A DNA stretch of 52,024 bases, from NCBI GenBank assembly GCA_002359635.1, contig DENJ01000042.1, positions 1 to 52,024 on the forward strand. Reading direction: 5' to 3'. Shown here in pieces: positions 14,344 to 23,461 of this stretch. A program made the position numbers and the translations under genes. This DNA is from Burkholderiales bacterium UBA2647 (GTDB taxonomy: Bacteria; Pseudomonadota; Gammaproteobacteria; Burkholderiales; Burkholderiaceae_E). Position 1 is the stretch's first letter; each line of letters begins with the position of its first letter. The notes beneath the pieces were generated by a model. The model was not told where the DNA came from. It saw only the letters and a list, made by a program, of their open reading frames with translations, and made no database searches.

Positions 14344-15942
14344 ATGAACTGGACTTCTGGCTATGTGGCAGAGATTGACTATACCTACGGCTATTACCGA
14401 GAGCTGCAGCCGGGACTAATCGATTACGCACTCTTGCTTGCAGGGCAAAAGCCGAGCAGGAGTTTTTCGGTAGGCGATTCGCTACATTATTTAGAATTAG
14501 GTTATGGCCAAGGTCTTTCCTTGAATATTCATGCCGCTGCCTCACCGGGTCATTATTGGGGCACTGACTTCAACCCCTCCCAGGCGGCTGGCGCTACCGA
14601 GATGGCCCAATGTAGCGGGTCAAATCTGACCTTGCTTGACGCTTCTTTTGAAGAGCTTGCTTTACGTGATGATTTGCCGGCATTCGATGTCATTGCCCTT
14701 CACGGCATTTGGTCGTGGATTTCAGACAGCAATAGAGGCCACATCGTTGAGATCATCCGAAGGCATTTAAGGCCAGGTGGCATTGTTTACATTTCTTATA
14801 ATTGTACGCCGGGATGGTCCGCGGCGATGCCCTTGAGGCATTTGTTGAGCCTGCATGCTGAACTGGCCGAAGGCGATGCCAAGGGCATTGTCGGGAAAAT
14901 TGACGGCGCGCTCGCCTTTGCGCAGCAAGTCGTTGATTCAGGCGCGCAGTTTTTCCGTGCCAATCCCGCGGTCGCGGAGCGACTTAAAAAGATTGCTGCA
15001 CAAAACAGGAACTATCTGGCCCACGAGTATTTCAATGCAGACTGGCATCCGATGCCATTTTCGGATCTCGCAGCATGGCTCGAACAAGCAAAGCTTGGCT
15101 TCGCTGCATCGGCGCACCTGCTTGATCATGTCGAGGCGATTCACTTACCAGAGTCCGGGGCAAAGATGCTCGCTGCCCAGAGCCATCCGGTTCTTCGCGA
15201 AACGCTTCGGGACTATATGGTGAATCAACAGTTTCGACGCGATCTCTTTGTGCGTGGCCCGAGGCGACTGGCGAGCCTAGAACGCATGGATGCGTTGCGT
15301 GCTCTATCGCTTGTGCTGCTCACGGCACCTAAGGATGTTTCAATGAAGGTTCAGGGAGCGCTTGGTGAGGCGAGTCTGCAAGAGTCGATCTATCTTCCCT
15401 TGATTGAGTTCTTGGAGCAACGCTTTGTGGCGGCGGTTGCAAAAGGCGCGGATGCGAAAGCGAGCATGAGCATCGGTGAGCTTGAGCAGGCGTTTAAGCA
15501 AACGGGAAGTGCCGTCAGTTCTCCTCAGCTTCTTCAGGCAATTACCGTTCTGCTCGGTCAGGGACACCTCGGTATTGCGCAATCCGAGCAAAGCCAGCAG
15601 GCCGTGCAAGCGCGATGCGATCGCTTGAATATGTGGATTGCGAACCGGTCTCGAGAGCATAACGATATTCAATTTATGGCTTCACCGCTCACCGGTGGCG
15701 GCGTGATGGTCAGTCGTTTCGAGCAATTGTTTCTCTTGGCAAAAACCCAAGGGCAGAAAGATGCCTCTGATCAATCGCAATGGATCTGGGAGCTGCTACT
15801 TCGGCAGGGTCAACGCTTGCTTAAGGACGGCAAAGCGATTGAATCACCGGCTGAAAACCTAGCAGAACTTGAGCGACAAGCGACACAATTTGCTGACGAT
15901 CGCGAAAAGAGGCTCGGCTACCTCAAGATCAGGCTGGCCTGA
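14344..15942 (+). CDS. Class I SAM methyltransferase with methyltransferase regulatory domain
   Basis: 532 aa. The N-terminal Rossmann methyltransferase starts with the typical W-T-S-G-Y-V-A-E-I-D-Y-T-Y-G-Y-Y-R-E-L. Motif I is LELGYGQGLSLNIHAA, the acidic loop YWGTDFNPSQA, and motif IV-like FDVIALHGIWSWIS. Residues from about 215 to 330 fit the methyltransferase regulatory domain (NYLAHEYFNADWHPMPFSDL), followed by an alpha-helical C-terminus. Such proteins are often found near O-antigen or secondary-metabolite loci, but the substrate here is unknown. GGAGGG five bases before the ATG is one of the best ribosome sites in the window. It is transcribed alone. Confidence 0.85.
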   Translation: MNWTSGYVAEIDYTYGYYRELQPGLIDYALLLAGQKPSRSFSVGDSLHYLELGYGQGLSLNIHAAASPGHYWGTDFNPSQAAGATEMAQCSGSNLTLLDASFEELALRDDLPAFDVIALHGIWSWISDSNRGHIVEIIRRHLRPGGIVYISYNCTPGWSAAMPLRHLLSLHAELAEGDAKGIVGKIDGALAFAQQVVDSGAQFFRANPAVAERLKKIAAQNRNYLAHEYFNADWHPMPFSDLAAWLEQAKLGFAASAHLLDHVEAIHLPESGAKMLAAQSHPVLRETLRDYMVNQQFRRDLFVRGPRRLASLERMDALRALSLVLLTAPKDVSMKVQGALGEASLQESIYLPLIEFLEQRFVAAVAKGADAKASMSIGELEQAFKQTGSAVSSPQLLQAITVLLGQGHLGIAQSEQSQQAVQARCDRLNMWIANRSREHNDIQFMASPLTGGGVMVSRFEQLFLLAKTQGQKDASDQSQWIWELLLRQGQRLLKDGKAIESPAENLAELERQATQFADDREKRLGYLKIRLA

Positions 15943-16072
15943 GATCGGACGCTCTACAACGCCGAGGCTTTAAAGAAGCTTCATGGGAATTGACAGTTTC
16001 ATGTTTCGACGCGCGTTGATGTTTGTCGTTGCCTTTTACTGCGCTTGAATTGAAAGCCTGACCAGGGAAAGT

Positions 16073-16927
16073 ATGCATATTGTCCACACGATCGGTGAAC
16101 TACGGCAAGCCATTTCCGCGGCAGCAAGGCCCGCATTTGTCCCCACCATGGGGAATTTGCACCGAGGTCACTTAAGTCTGCTCGAAATAGCGAGGCAACT
16201 TGGTGACTGTACGGTTGCAAGTATTTTCGTTAACCGTTTGCAATTTCTGCCGGGAGAAGACTTTGATCGCTATCCTCGAACCTGGGATGCTGACTGCAAA
16301 GCACTTGCATCCCATGGTTGCGATGTTTTGTTTGCACCGCGCGAAGAGGATCTGTACCCGGAGCCTCAACGTTATAAAGTTGCTGCCGATCCTGCTTTGG
16401 CATCCAAGCTTGAGGGTGGTTTCAGGCCAGGTTTCTTCGACGGCGTTTGTACGGTCGTTCTAAAGCTTTTTATGGCTGTTTTTGCTGGCAAATCAAGAGG
16501 AACCGCGGTTTTCGGTAAAAAAGACTACCAACAACTGAGAATCGTTGAGGCAATGACCAGACAATTTGCCCTGCCCGTTGACATTATCGCCGGAGAAACC
16601 GCGCGTGACGACGACGGGCTTGCCTTGAGTTCGCGTAACAGCTATTTGTCGATAGACCAACGCAAGCAGGCATCTGATTTGTATCAGCAACTGCTCGGAT
16701 TTGCTCAGGGCTATCGCTTGCGAGCCGGTGATCAAACCATCGAAGCCTGGGTTAAAGGTGCAGAGAAGACAGCGGTGGAGCAATTGCAGATGCAAGGCTG
16801 GCAGGTGGACTATCTGAGTTTGCGCCGATGCGAAGATCTCGAGCCAGCGTACGAGGGGCATCGACTGGTGGTTCTGGCAGCGGCAAAGCTTGGGCAAACC
16901 CGCCTGATTGACAACATCGAAATCTAA
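16073..16927 (+). CDS. panC: Pantoate--beta-alanine ligase
   Basis: 284 aa, the normal family length. It joins pantoate and beta-alanine with ATP to give pantothenate (coenzyme A pathway), in the cytoplasm. The ATP motif VPTMGNLHRGHLSLL (the HIGH-like HRGH), FVNRLQFLPGEDFDRYPRT for pantoate binding, GKKDYQQLRIV and the KMSKS-equivalent LALSSRNSYLS are all present. An AGGGAA ribosome site is close to the ATG. panB is not adjacent, so the gene stands alone. A terminator-like inverted repeat starts inside its last codons. Confidence 0.95.
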   Translation: MHIVHTIGELRQAISAAARPAFVPTMGNLHRGHLSLLEIARQLGDCTVASIFVNRLQFLPGEDFDRYPRTWDADCKALASHGCDVLFAPREEDLYPEPQRYKVAADPALASKLEGGFRPGFFDGVCTVVLKLFMAVFAGKSRGTAVFGKKDYQQLRIVEAMTRQFALPVDIIAGETARDDDGLALSSRNSYLSIDQRKQASDLYQQLLGFAQGYRLRAGDQTIEAWVKGAEKTAVEQLQMQGWQVDYLSLRRCEDLEPAYEGHRLVVLAAAKLGQTRLIDNIEI

Positions 16928-16936
16928 GGCGGGTTT
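16896..16936 (+). terminator. Terminator-like inverted repeat at panC 3' end
   Basis: AAACCCGCCT (16896-16905, inside panC) and AGGCGGGTTT (16927-16936, starting at the stop codon) are perfect 10-bp inverted repeats with a 21-base loop. The trailing sequence is TTTAAAT, so the U-tract is short. It probably ends the panC transcript or protects its 3' end. Confidence 0.5.
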
Positions 16937-17105
16937 AAATCAAGGTCCGACAGAATCACGGGTTGAATGGCTCAAAGATGCGCCTGACGATTCTGCCTTT
17001 CCCCGCCGCATCGCGGATGGATTGTCATAAGCTTGACATCTGAGCGCTGATGCTAAAGCTTATAAAATAAACCGATCATCGTTCAAGACCTGTACCGCTG
17101 ATGGT

Positions 17106-17122
17106 TCGGCCAAAAGGGCCGA
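17106..17122 (+). promoter_or_regulatory. Hairpin in the mscS leader
   Basis: TCGGCC and GGCCGA (17106-17111, 17117-17122) form a perfect 6-bp stem around AAAAG, about 50 bases before the MscS gene. No T-run follows, so it is not a terminator. The rest of the 243-base gap (16928-17170) is unremarkable; a TTGACA at 17034 has no -10 box at proper spacing. Confidence 0.3.
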
Positions 17123-17170
17123 TACCTAATGTGAAATCAGTCATTACCAAGGATTCAAGCAATCATTAAC

Positions 17171-18022
17171 ATGAACGAGCTATTGCTGAGCAAAACCTGG
17201 AACATGCTCCAATCGTGGCTCGCGGCCCATTGGATGCATGGCATGAGGATCGCTGCGATTTTGTTCGCGGCTTTTCTTGCGCTTCGCTTCATCAAGCTTG
17301 TCGTCCCGACCTTGAGAGAACATATTGCGGGCCGCCAGGAGTCCCTTGAAGACGCCAAACGTATTCAAACGCTGCTGCGTGTGGCGCATTACTTGCTATC
17401 AGCGAGTACATGGGCGGTCGCCGTCTTGCTGGTACTGGGCGAGATTGGCATTTCACTTGCACCGATTCTTGGTGCTGCCGGGGTTGTGGGTATTGCCGTG
17501 GGATTCGGCGCCCAAACCCTGGTGAAGGACTATGTGAGTGGTTTTTTGCTCCTGCTTGAGAATCAGATTCGCGTGGGCGACATGGTGGAAATCTCCGGCA
17601 AAGGCGGTGTGGTCGAAGAAGTAACGCTCCGATTCATTCGATTGCGCGATTTTGGTGGCAATGTACATTTCATTCCCAATAACACCATTGGCGTAATTAC
17701 CAATTCAAGTTTGGGATATGCCTACGCGGTCCTGGATGTCGGGATTGCTTATGGCTCAGATATCGAAGTCTCGATGCAGGTGATGCGAGATGTCGATGAG
17801 AGGATGCGGGAAGATCCTGACTTTTCGAGCAAAATCCTCAAACCGCTTGAGATCGCGGGGGTTGATCAGTGGGCTGACTCCTCGCTGATGATCAAGGCCC
17901 GGATACAGGTCAAACCCCTAGAGCAATGGATTGTGCGGCGCGAGTTCTTAAAGCGCCTGAAACTTGCCTTTGATGCCCGAGGTCTCGAAATTCCTTTTCC
18001 CCATGTGAAGATCGTCAAATGA
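17171..18022 (+). CDS. Small-conductance mechanosensitive channel, MscS family
   Basis: 283 aa. Predicted helices TM1 (MRIAAILFAAFLALRFIKLV) and TM2 are followed by the pore helix TM3, with Gly/Ala packing (GAAGVVGIAVGFGAQTLVKD). The beta domain has FLLLLENQIRVGDMVEISG, then VVEEVTLRFIRLRDFGGNVH and FIPNNTIGVITN. The C-terminal cage ends GLEIPFPHVKIVK. Heptamers in the inner membrane release solutes on osmotic downshift. The N-terminus has few extra helices, so this is the compact MscS type. The stop overlaps the next ATG by four bases (ATGA), coupling it to the MaoC gene. Confidence 0.92.
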   Translation: MNELLLSKTWNMLQSWLAAHWMHGMRIAAILFAAFLALRFIKLVVPTLREHIAGRQESLEDAKRIQTLLRVAHYLLSASTWAVAVLLVLGEIGISLAPILGAAGVVGIAVGFGAQTLVKDYVSGFLLLLENQIRVGDMVEISGKGGVVEEVTLRFIRLRDFGGNVHFIPNNTIGVITNSSLGYAYAVLDVGIAYGSDIEVSMQVMRDVDERMREDPDFSSKILKPLEIAGVDQWADSSLMIKARIQVKPLEQWIVRREFLKRLKLAFDARGLEIPFPHVKIVK

Positions 18023-18543
18023 ATAACCCTCTGCGTGTTACCTCGGGTGATGATGTTTTGGCGTCAGTCGGGCAAAAGCTTGGACCTGGCGATTGGCTTT
18101 GTGTCGATCAGGAGCGTATCGATGCTTTTGCCAAGGCCACGAGCGATTTTCAATGGATCCATGTTGATGCCAAGCGCGCAGCAAGCGGGCCTTTTGGTAC
18201 AACGATCGCACACGGCTTTCTTTCTTTGTCACTTGTGGCGCCACTACTTGGCGCCTTGCTTCGTTTTGAACATCTCGCCATGAGTTTGAACTATGGTTGC
18301 GAAAAGGTGCGTTTTCCTGCCCCTGTCGCGGTCAACGCAAGATTGCGCGCCCATGGCGAAGTGATCAGTGCTTTGCGTATCGCTGATCGCCCAGACACCG
18401 TGCAGGCGACGATTCGGGTCAGCATCGAGATCGAAGGCATGGCAAAGCCGGCCTGCGTCGCAGATTCAGTCAGTCGTTGGTATTTCGACCCGGCGTTGAA
18501 AAACACGGGCGGCATTGCGGGACCGGACTCATCTGAAGGATAA
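18019..18543 (+). CDS. MaoC-like (R)-specific enoyl-CoA hydratase
   Basis: Single hot-dog domain of 174 aa. The hydratase-2 motif is intact: Asp43 and His48 in SDFQWIHVD, followed by GPFGTTIAHGFLSLSL. Such enzymes hydrate 2-enoyl-CoA to (R)-3-hydroxyacyl-CoA, supplying polyhydroxyalkanoate or other lipid pathways. No phaC or beta-oxidation gene is adjacent. It is coupled by a 4-base overlap to the mechanosensitive channel gene; there is no obvious functional link. The last 20 residues are a variable tail. Confidence 0.9.
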   Translation: MNNPLRVTSGDDVLASVGQKLGPGDWLCVDQERIDAFAKATSDFQWIHVDAKRAASGPFGTTIAHGFLSLSLVAPLLGALLRFEHLAMSLNYGCEKVRFPAPVAVNARLRAHGEVISALRIADRPDTVQATIRVSIEIEGMAKPACVADSVSRWYFDPALKNTGGIAGPDSSEG

Positions 18544-18619
18544 TTGTGAGTCACCGATAAAACGATTTCGCGTCAAGCGTCGTCGGTCCAACAAATGCCG
18601 ATGATTAGTTAGGATCTTT

Positions 18620-20032
18620 GTGCAATTTTCAGATTTCGCATTCGCAGAACCAATCAATCGCGCCATCGCCGAGATGGGCTACAGTGTGCCCACACCGATC
18701 CAAGCTCAGGCAATACCCGTGGTCTTGCAAGGTGAAGACGTGATGGGAGCAGCCCAGACAGGCACCGGGAAGACGGCAGGTTTTGCGCTACCCATCCTGC
18801 AACGCCTCATGCTGCACGCGAATACCAGCGTCTCGCCCGCCAGACATCCGGTCCGTGCATTGATGCTTGCCCCGACGCGCGAACTTGCCGATCAGATATT
18901 TGTCAATGTTCGCGACTATGCGAAATACACACCGCTTCGGGTTGCGGTTGTTTTTGGCGGTGTGGATATCAAGCCGCAACTCGCTAGTTTGCGACAAGGC
19001 TGCGAAATTCTGATTGCCACGCCGGGCCGATTGCTTGATCACATCGAACAAAAATCGCTCGCCCTCACCCAGGTACAGGCTCTTGTCCTTGATGAAGCCG
19101 ACCGCATGCTCGATATGGGTTTTTTGCCTGATATTCATCGCATCATTCGCTTATTGCCGATCGAAAGGCAAAGCCTGATGTTTTCAGCAACCTTTTCGCC
19201 AGAGATTCGAAAGCTCGCTGAAACTTTTCTCAGAAATCCCAAACTCATTGAGGTTGCACGGCGCAACGCCTTGGCTGACAACGTGGAGCAGACCTTTTTC
19301 CGGCTTACCTCCGACGAACAGAAGCGTTCGGCGGTATCCCATCTCTTGAAGGAGCGGGCACTGACGCAAGTGATTGTTTTCACCAATACAAAAATTGGTG
19401 CAAGCAGGCTCGCTCGCGATTTGCTTCGTGAGGGACTGAGCGCTGATGCGATCCACGGTGATAAATCGCAGCAAGAACGACTCGCGACACTCGACGGTTT
19501 TAAACAGGGCAAGGTTGCCGTGCTCGTTGCAACCGATGTTGCAGCGCGTGGTCTGGACATTGCAGAACTACCCGCTGTGATTAATTTTGACTTACCTTTT
19601 TCGCCCGAAGATTATGTTCATCGGATTGGACGGACCGGGCGGGCAGGTGCCTCCGGTATGGCTTTGTCGCTGATGACGCCCTCAGATGAACGTTATCTTG
19701 GCGAGATTGAAAAGCTCACGAAGCGGAAGTTCGAGGTCAAGGAACTTGCGTTGCCAAGATCAAGCGATCCCTCGGGCGGCGTGGCAACTGCGGTATCGCA
19801 GGGCATTCGTGTGCCGCGCAACCGTTCGCAGTATGAGGCTTCGCCACACAAACTGCCGGGCTACTCCACGGATCCCTTTTTCTTTAAACCCTATGTGCCT
19901 GGCGAAATCGCTGCGGTACCTTCTGTGCTTGAGACACCGCTGGCAGGCCAGGAGGCGGTTGCAAAACCTTCGATTGCTGCGCTGAGAAAACCATTAAAGC
20001 CGCTTGCTGCGTTGCTTGGGGGTAAGCGCTAG
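18620..20032 (+). CDS. rhlE: DEAD-box ATP-dependent RNA helicase, RhlE type
   Basis: 470 aa. Q motif FAEPINRAIAEMGYSVPTPIQ, Walker A AQTGTGKTAG (Lys51), PTRELADQI, TPGRLLDHI, DEAD (158-161), SAT in LMFSATFSPEIRK, IVFTNTK, TDVAARGLDI and YVHRIGRTGRAG are all present in order. A basic, low-complexity C-terminal extension of about 100 residues ends LGGKR. RhlE unwinds structured RNA in ribosome assembly and mRNA decay. GTG is used, with AGGA seven bases upstream. It is transcribed alone and faces gluQ tail to tail. Confidence 0.9.
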   Translation: MQFSDFAFAEPINRAIAEMGYSVPTPIQAQAIPVVLQGEDVMGAAQTGTGKTAGFALPILQRLMLHANTSVSPARHPVRALMLAPTRELADQIFVNVRDYAKYTPLRVAVVFGGVDIKPQLASLRQGCEILIATPGRLLDHIEQKSLALTQVQALVLDEADRMLDMGFLPDIHRIIRLLPIERQSLMFSATFSPEIRKLAETFLRNPKLIEVARRNALADNVEQTFFRLTSDEQKRSAVSHLLKERALTQVIVFTNTKIGASRLARDLLREGLSADAIHGDKSQQERLATLDGFKQGKVAVLVATDVAARGLDIAELPAVINFDLPFSPEDYVHRIGRTGRAGASGMALSLMTPSDERYLGEIEKLTKRKFEVKELALPRSSDPSGGVATAVSQGIRVPRNRSQYEASPHKLPGYSTDPFFFKPYVPGEIAAVPSVLETPLAGQEAVAKPSIAALRKPLKPLAALLGGKR

Positions 20033-20108
20033 CGCACACGGCGGCGAGCGTTGTCGCACTGCGCACGGCAAGGTCTTGCCTGTTCCCCACTCATCCCTAG
20101 TCAGGCAC

Positions 20109-21011
20109 TTAGCATCTTGTATCCCGGTCTGGCTCGAGGTTTTCCGCCGAGACCTCATCCCTGATCCAACGTGCAGCCCAGGCGCTTATTGCTGCTGTTA
20201 GCAAGCTCTCAAGGCTACCCGCAGGCAGCTCTCCAAGTCCCAGGTGCCGGGCTGCGAGGCTTAGGTTTTCAAGTGCCCGATTTGAACAAAGCGGCTCGGC
20301 GCCTTGTTGTTTGGAAAGCTTCTGGCCATGAGCATCCTTCATAACAGGTATGTGGCAGTATTGAAGAGTCCGGTAAGCCAGTCGTTGTTGAAGTGCGATC
20401 TGTCTTGCGGTCGATGTTAGTAAATCGTCGCCACGCACAACGTCGGTGATGCCGTCCCATTCATCGTCGACAACCACGGCCAGGTGATAACTGCTCTGAC
20501 CGTCAGCACGAACCACCACAAAGTCGCCGATCGATTCAGTGAGTATGCTTTGCTGAGGACCGAGTGCGAGGTCGAAAAACTTAATCGGTTCGTTCGGCAC
20601 GATAAGTCGCCAGGCACCTTCCCCTTCCGTGCGCATCAGGGTCCGGCAAGTGCCGGGGTAGGGGCGTTCGGCCTGTCTTGCTGGGTGCATTAGCGCCTCG
20701 ATCTGCCTTCTGCTACAGGCACATCGATACACGCGCTGGCTCTCGCGTAACTGGGTCAAGGCAGCCTGATATCTCGCTTTGAGCTTTGATTGCCAGCTGA
20801 TCGGACCGTCGTGATGCAGTCCGTGTGCGCGTAGGCAGTCAATAATCGCCATGGCATGTTCAGGTCGGCAGCGATCAGTGTCGATATCTTCAATCCGTAG
20901 CAGCCAGCGACCGCCATGCGCTCTCGCATCGAGCCAACTTGCCAGCGCCGTGCAAAGCGAACCAAGATGCAGGGGGCCTGTAGGCGATGGAGCAAAGCGA
21001 CCCGTATACAT
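20109..21011 (-). CDS. gluQ: Glutamyl-Q tRNA(Asp) synthetase
   Basis: 300 aa from the ATG at 21011. Earlier in-frame codons would overlap the upstream LysR gene, and the catalytic core starts at once (YTGRFAPSPTGPLHLGSL, the HIGH box). LLRIEDIDTDR, the Zn site CACSRR with Y-x3-C (RPYPGTCR) and the degenerate KMSKS box QKLSKQQG are typical. The tRNA anticodon-binding domain of true GluRS is absent, as expected. It attaches glutamate to queuosine 34 of tRNA-Asp. It lies 35 bases downstream of the LysR gene and probably shares its transcript. Confidence 0.92.
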   Translation of the reverse strand: MYTGRFAPSPTGPLHLGSLCTALASWLDARAHGGRWLLRIEDIDTDRCRPEHAMAIIDCLRAHGLHHDGPISWQSKLKARYQAALTQLRESQRVYRCACSRRQIEALMHPARQAERPYPGTCRTLMRTEGEGAWRLIVPNEPIKFFDLALGPQQSILTESIGDFVVVRADGQSSYHLAVVVDDEWDGITDVVRGDDLLTSTARQIALQQRLAYRTLQYCHIPVMKDAHGQKLSKQQGAEPLCSNRALENLSLAARHLGLGELPAGSLESLLTAAISAWAARWIRDEVSAENLEPDRDTRC

Positions 21012-21046
21012 ATAAGATCGGTTAGAGGCACCAAACCGGCGCACGC

Positions 21047-22078
21047 CTATGTTGCCCCCAGCAATTTGCTGCGAACCCTCGGGGTCTGCAAGCGGCTGAG
21101 CCACCAGGCTAGCGCATTGCCTGGACTGCGCGTTGACCAGGCATAGCGAAGTGCCGTCGCCTGACGTTGTGGCCTGACCTGCAGCGCAATCAGTGAGCCC
21201 CGCAGCAAATCGTCTCTTACATAGGGTTCAGGCATCCAGCCTACGCCAAGTCCGGCGAGAATTGCAGCGCGCTTCTGGTCGGCAGTTGCAAGGGTTAGTC
21301 GAGCTTGATGACTCAAAATACCCCAGTCACGTCCCAGGCGTTGTTGTGCGCTGTCAGCAACCGCAATCGCCGTCAAGCGATCGAGCGCAAGCGCCTGCGC
21401 GGGATAGCCATCAAGCTTTGGGACCGCGGTACTGTTTGCATCCTGCTTAAAACCCACCGCCCGATTGACCTTGAGACCTGAATCCTTGAGCAAGGGATGT
21501 GTGGCAGCCAGGCAGAAAATCCAAGGTAGCTGGCCCAGCGATCGAATCTCAAATTGCGCACTGTGCACCGAGGGCTGCGAGGTGTCGACCGGCATCCCAA
21601 TGGCAAGCGAAACCCGTCCTTCTGCCAGGGCCTCCCAGCTTCCTTCAAGTACTTCATGGCGAATGCGTAGCCGGGTTGGAACCCTGAGCGATTCAAAATC
21701 TTTGATGAGCGGCAGACAATCCTCAAAACGAAGACTGCCATCGATTGCGACTGAAAGTTCAGACTCCCAATCCTTTCCCAGGTCCTTAACATGCGCCAGC
21801 ATGGTCTCAGTCAGCTGGAAAATCTGTGCCGAATGGGCGAGTAAGGCTTTGGTTGCCTCGGTTGGTTTTGCGATTCGACCACGTCTATCAAAGAGCAAAA
21901 CATCGAGCGCTTCTTCCAGCTTTCGCACGCTGTAACTGAGCGCCGAGGGCACCTTGCCGAGCGCTTGAGCTGCCGCGGCAAAGCTGCCGCGACGGGCAAT
22001 GGTATCTAGGATTTGCAGTTGCTCTAGGCTAATCGGCGGCGCTTTCAGCGCGCCTCGGGCGATGGTGGCTTTGGGCAT
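21047..22078 (-). CDS. LysR-type transcriptional regulator
   Basis: 343 aa, with a 15-residue N-terminal extension before the winged HTH: ISLEQLQILDTIARRGSFAA, AAQALGKVPSALSYSVRKLE, then DVLLFDRRGR. The rest is a periplasmic-binding-like effector domain. The tail RVRSKLLGAT is basic. It diverges from the pirin-flavodoxin pair across 114 bp holding a palindrome. In other proteobacteria such regulators control adjacent pirin/quinone-reductase genes, so regulation of that pair is likely (inference). The effector is unknown. Confidence 0.9.
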   Translation of the reverse strand: MPKATIARGALKAPPISLEQLQILDTIARRGSFAAAAQALGKVPSALSYSVRKLEEALDVLLFDRRGRIAKPTEATKALLAHSAQIFQLTETMLAHVKDLGKDWESELSVAIDGSLRFEDCLPLIKDFESLRVPTRLRIRHEVLEGSWEALAEGRVSLAIGMPVDTSQPSVHSAQFEIRSLGQLPWIFCLAATHPLLKDSGLKVNRAVGFKQDANSTAVPKLDGYPAQALALDRLTAIAVADSAQQRLGRDWGILSHQARLTLATADQKRAAILAGLGVGWMPEPYVRDDLLRGSLIALQVRPQRQATALRYAWSTRSPGNALAWWLSRLQTPRVRSKLLGAT

Positions 22079-22091
22079 TCAGAAAGCTTAA

Positions 22092-22111
22092 CAAATTCAT
22101 CAAAAAATTTG
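22092..22111. promoter_or_regulatory. Candidate operator between LysR and pirin genes
   Basis: CAAATT-N8-AATTTG (22092-22111) is a perfect interrupted palindrome just upstream of the LysR start. A further CAAATT half-site lies at 22123-22128. The position, between a LysR gene and its divergent neighbour, fits a regulator-binding site. Binding is inferred only. Confidence 0.45.
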
Positions 22112-22192
22112 AAGATTGTCTACAAATTGGCTTGCTTGTTAACGGTCGCCAGCGAATCAAACTACAGTTGTCAAAGAAATCGGAGCGTAAAC

Positions 22193-22900
22193 ATGAAACA
22201 GTGGATTCGACGCGCACGGGATCGCGGCATGGCCGATCACGGTTGGCTCAAGAGCGCACACAGCTTCTCGTTTGCAAGTTATCAAGATCCGAATTGGATG
22301 CAATTCGGTCCACTGCGTGTGATTAACGAAGACCGTGTGGCCCCGGGGCAAGGCTTCGGCACCCATGGACATCGCGATATGGAAATTATCAGCTATGTGC
22401 TTGATGGTGCGCTCGCGCATCGCGATAGCATGGGCAACGGCTCGGTGATTTATCCTGGTGATGTACAGCGCATGAGTGCAGGCACCGGTGTGACACATTC
22501 CGAGTTCAATCATCAACAAAGTGATTGGACCCATTTTCTGCAAATCTGGATTATTCCCGATCGATCGGGCCATCAGCCCTCTTACGATCAAAAGCATTTC
22601 CCAATCGATCAGCGTCGCGGCCGCCTGGCACTGATTGTTTCGCCAGACGGTGCTGAAGGATCGCTGGTATTGCATCAAAGCGCCCGTGTTTACACGGGCT
22701 CTTTCACCGACTCAGAAGAGGCCACACTCAAGGTGGCAAACGGGCGAGGGGTTTGGGTTCAGCTGGCTCGGGGAGCGGCGTCCGTGAATGGCCATGCGCT
22801 TGATGCTGGCGACGGTTTGGCTATATCAGATATATCGATCTTAAAGATAGACCAGGCAAAAGATGCTGAGGTCTTGGTGTTTGACCTTCCCTTGAACTAG
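22193..22900 (+). CDS. Pirin family protein (YhhW-like cupin)
   Basis: 235 aa from the ATG at 22193, with GGAG eight bases upstream; longer in-frame starts run into the regulatory region. The metal site is complete: His58 and His60 (GTHGHRDMEI), His102 and Glu104 (THSEFN), at nearly the spacing of E. coli YhhW, a quercetin 2,3-dioxygenase-like protein. The start RRARDRGMADHGWLKSAHSF is diagnostic. The C-terminal cupin is degenerate. It is co-transcribed with a flavodoxin-like quinone reductase gene nine bases downstream, which suggests detoxification of aromatic or quinone-like compounds. Confidence 0.9.
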   Translation: MKQWIRRARDRGMADHGWLKSAHSFSFASYQDPNWMQFGPLRVINEDRVAPGQGFGTHGHRDMEIISYVLDGALAHRDSMGNGSVIYPGDVQRMSAGTGVTHSEFNHQQSDWTHFLQIWIIPDRSGHQPSYDQKHFPIDQRRGRLALIVSPDGAEGSLVLHQSARVYTGSFTDSEEATLKVANGRGVWVQLARGAASVNGHALDAGDGLAISDISILKIDQAKDAEVLVFDLPLN

Positions 22901-22909
22901 GAGTTTTTC

Positions 22910-23461
22910 ATGAATGCAATCGATGTCGCGGTGGCTTATCACTCGGGATATGGCCATACCGCTAAGGTCGCCGAAGCGGTGGTGCGGGGCGTAAAGCAGG
23001 CGGGTAAAAGTGTGGTGTTGATCGATGTATCCAAGATCACTGAGGACCAATGGCTCGAACTTGATGCGGCCAAGGCGATTATCTTTGGAGCGCCAACTTA
23101 CATGGGCGGTGCATCGGCTCAGTTCAAGCAGTTTGCCGATGCGAGTTCTAAACGTTGGTTTACTCAGGCCTGGAAGGATAAGTATGCGGGAGGTTTCACC
23201 TGCTCGCTTTCAATGAGCGGTGATAAATACGCCACCCTCATGTCCTTTGTAACCTTAGCCATGCAACATGCTATGGTTTGGATCGGTACAGGAATGATGC
23301 CTGCGGCGACTCCTGGTGCAGCAGATCAAATGAATCGCATTGGCTCTTCGATTGGTGTGATGGCGCAAGCGGATAATGTGCCTGCTGATCAAAGTCCTCC
23401 GAAGGGTGATCTTGATACTGCTTTCGCTTATGGCGAGCGAATCGCACGCTGGATTGCTTGA
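22910..23461 (+). CDS. Flavodoxin-fold NAD(P)H-quinone reductase (WrbA-like)
   Basis: 183 aa. The FMN phosphate loop YHSGYGHTAKVAEAV, the strand AKAIIFGAPTYMGGAS and the segment YAGGFTCSLSMSGDKYATL fit the flavodoxin/NAD(P)H dehydrogenase family. The N-terminal loop differs from strict WrbA (YSMYGH), so the subfamily is uncertain. It would reduce quinones or similar electrophiles by two electrons. AGGAG sits seven bases upstream. It is the second gene after pirin, probably under the divergent LysR regulator. Its last 34 bases overlap the convergent HAD gene. Confidence 0.87.
   Translation: MNAIDVAVAYHSGYGHTAKVAEAVVRGVKQAGKSVVLIDVSKITEDQWLELDAAKAIIFGAPTYMGGASAQFKQFADASSKRWFTQAWKDKYAGGFTCSLSMSGDKYATLMSFVTLAMQHAMVWIGTGMMPAATPGAADQMNRIGSSIGVMAQADNVPADQSPPKGDLDTAFAYGERIARWIA

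Noticed and set aside
17034..17065. Sigma-70 promoter (TTGACA … TATAAA) before mscS
   Set aside because: The two boxes are 22 bases apart, well outside the usual 16-18.
20026..20090. Terminator between rhlE and gluQ
   Set aside because: GCGCTAGCGC is palindromic over the rhlE stop but there is no T-run and the arms are too short to call.
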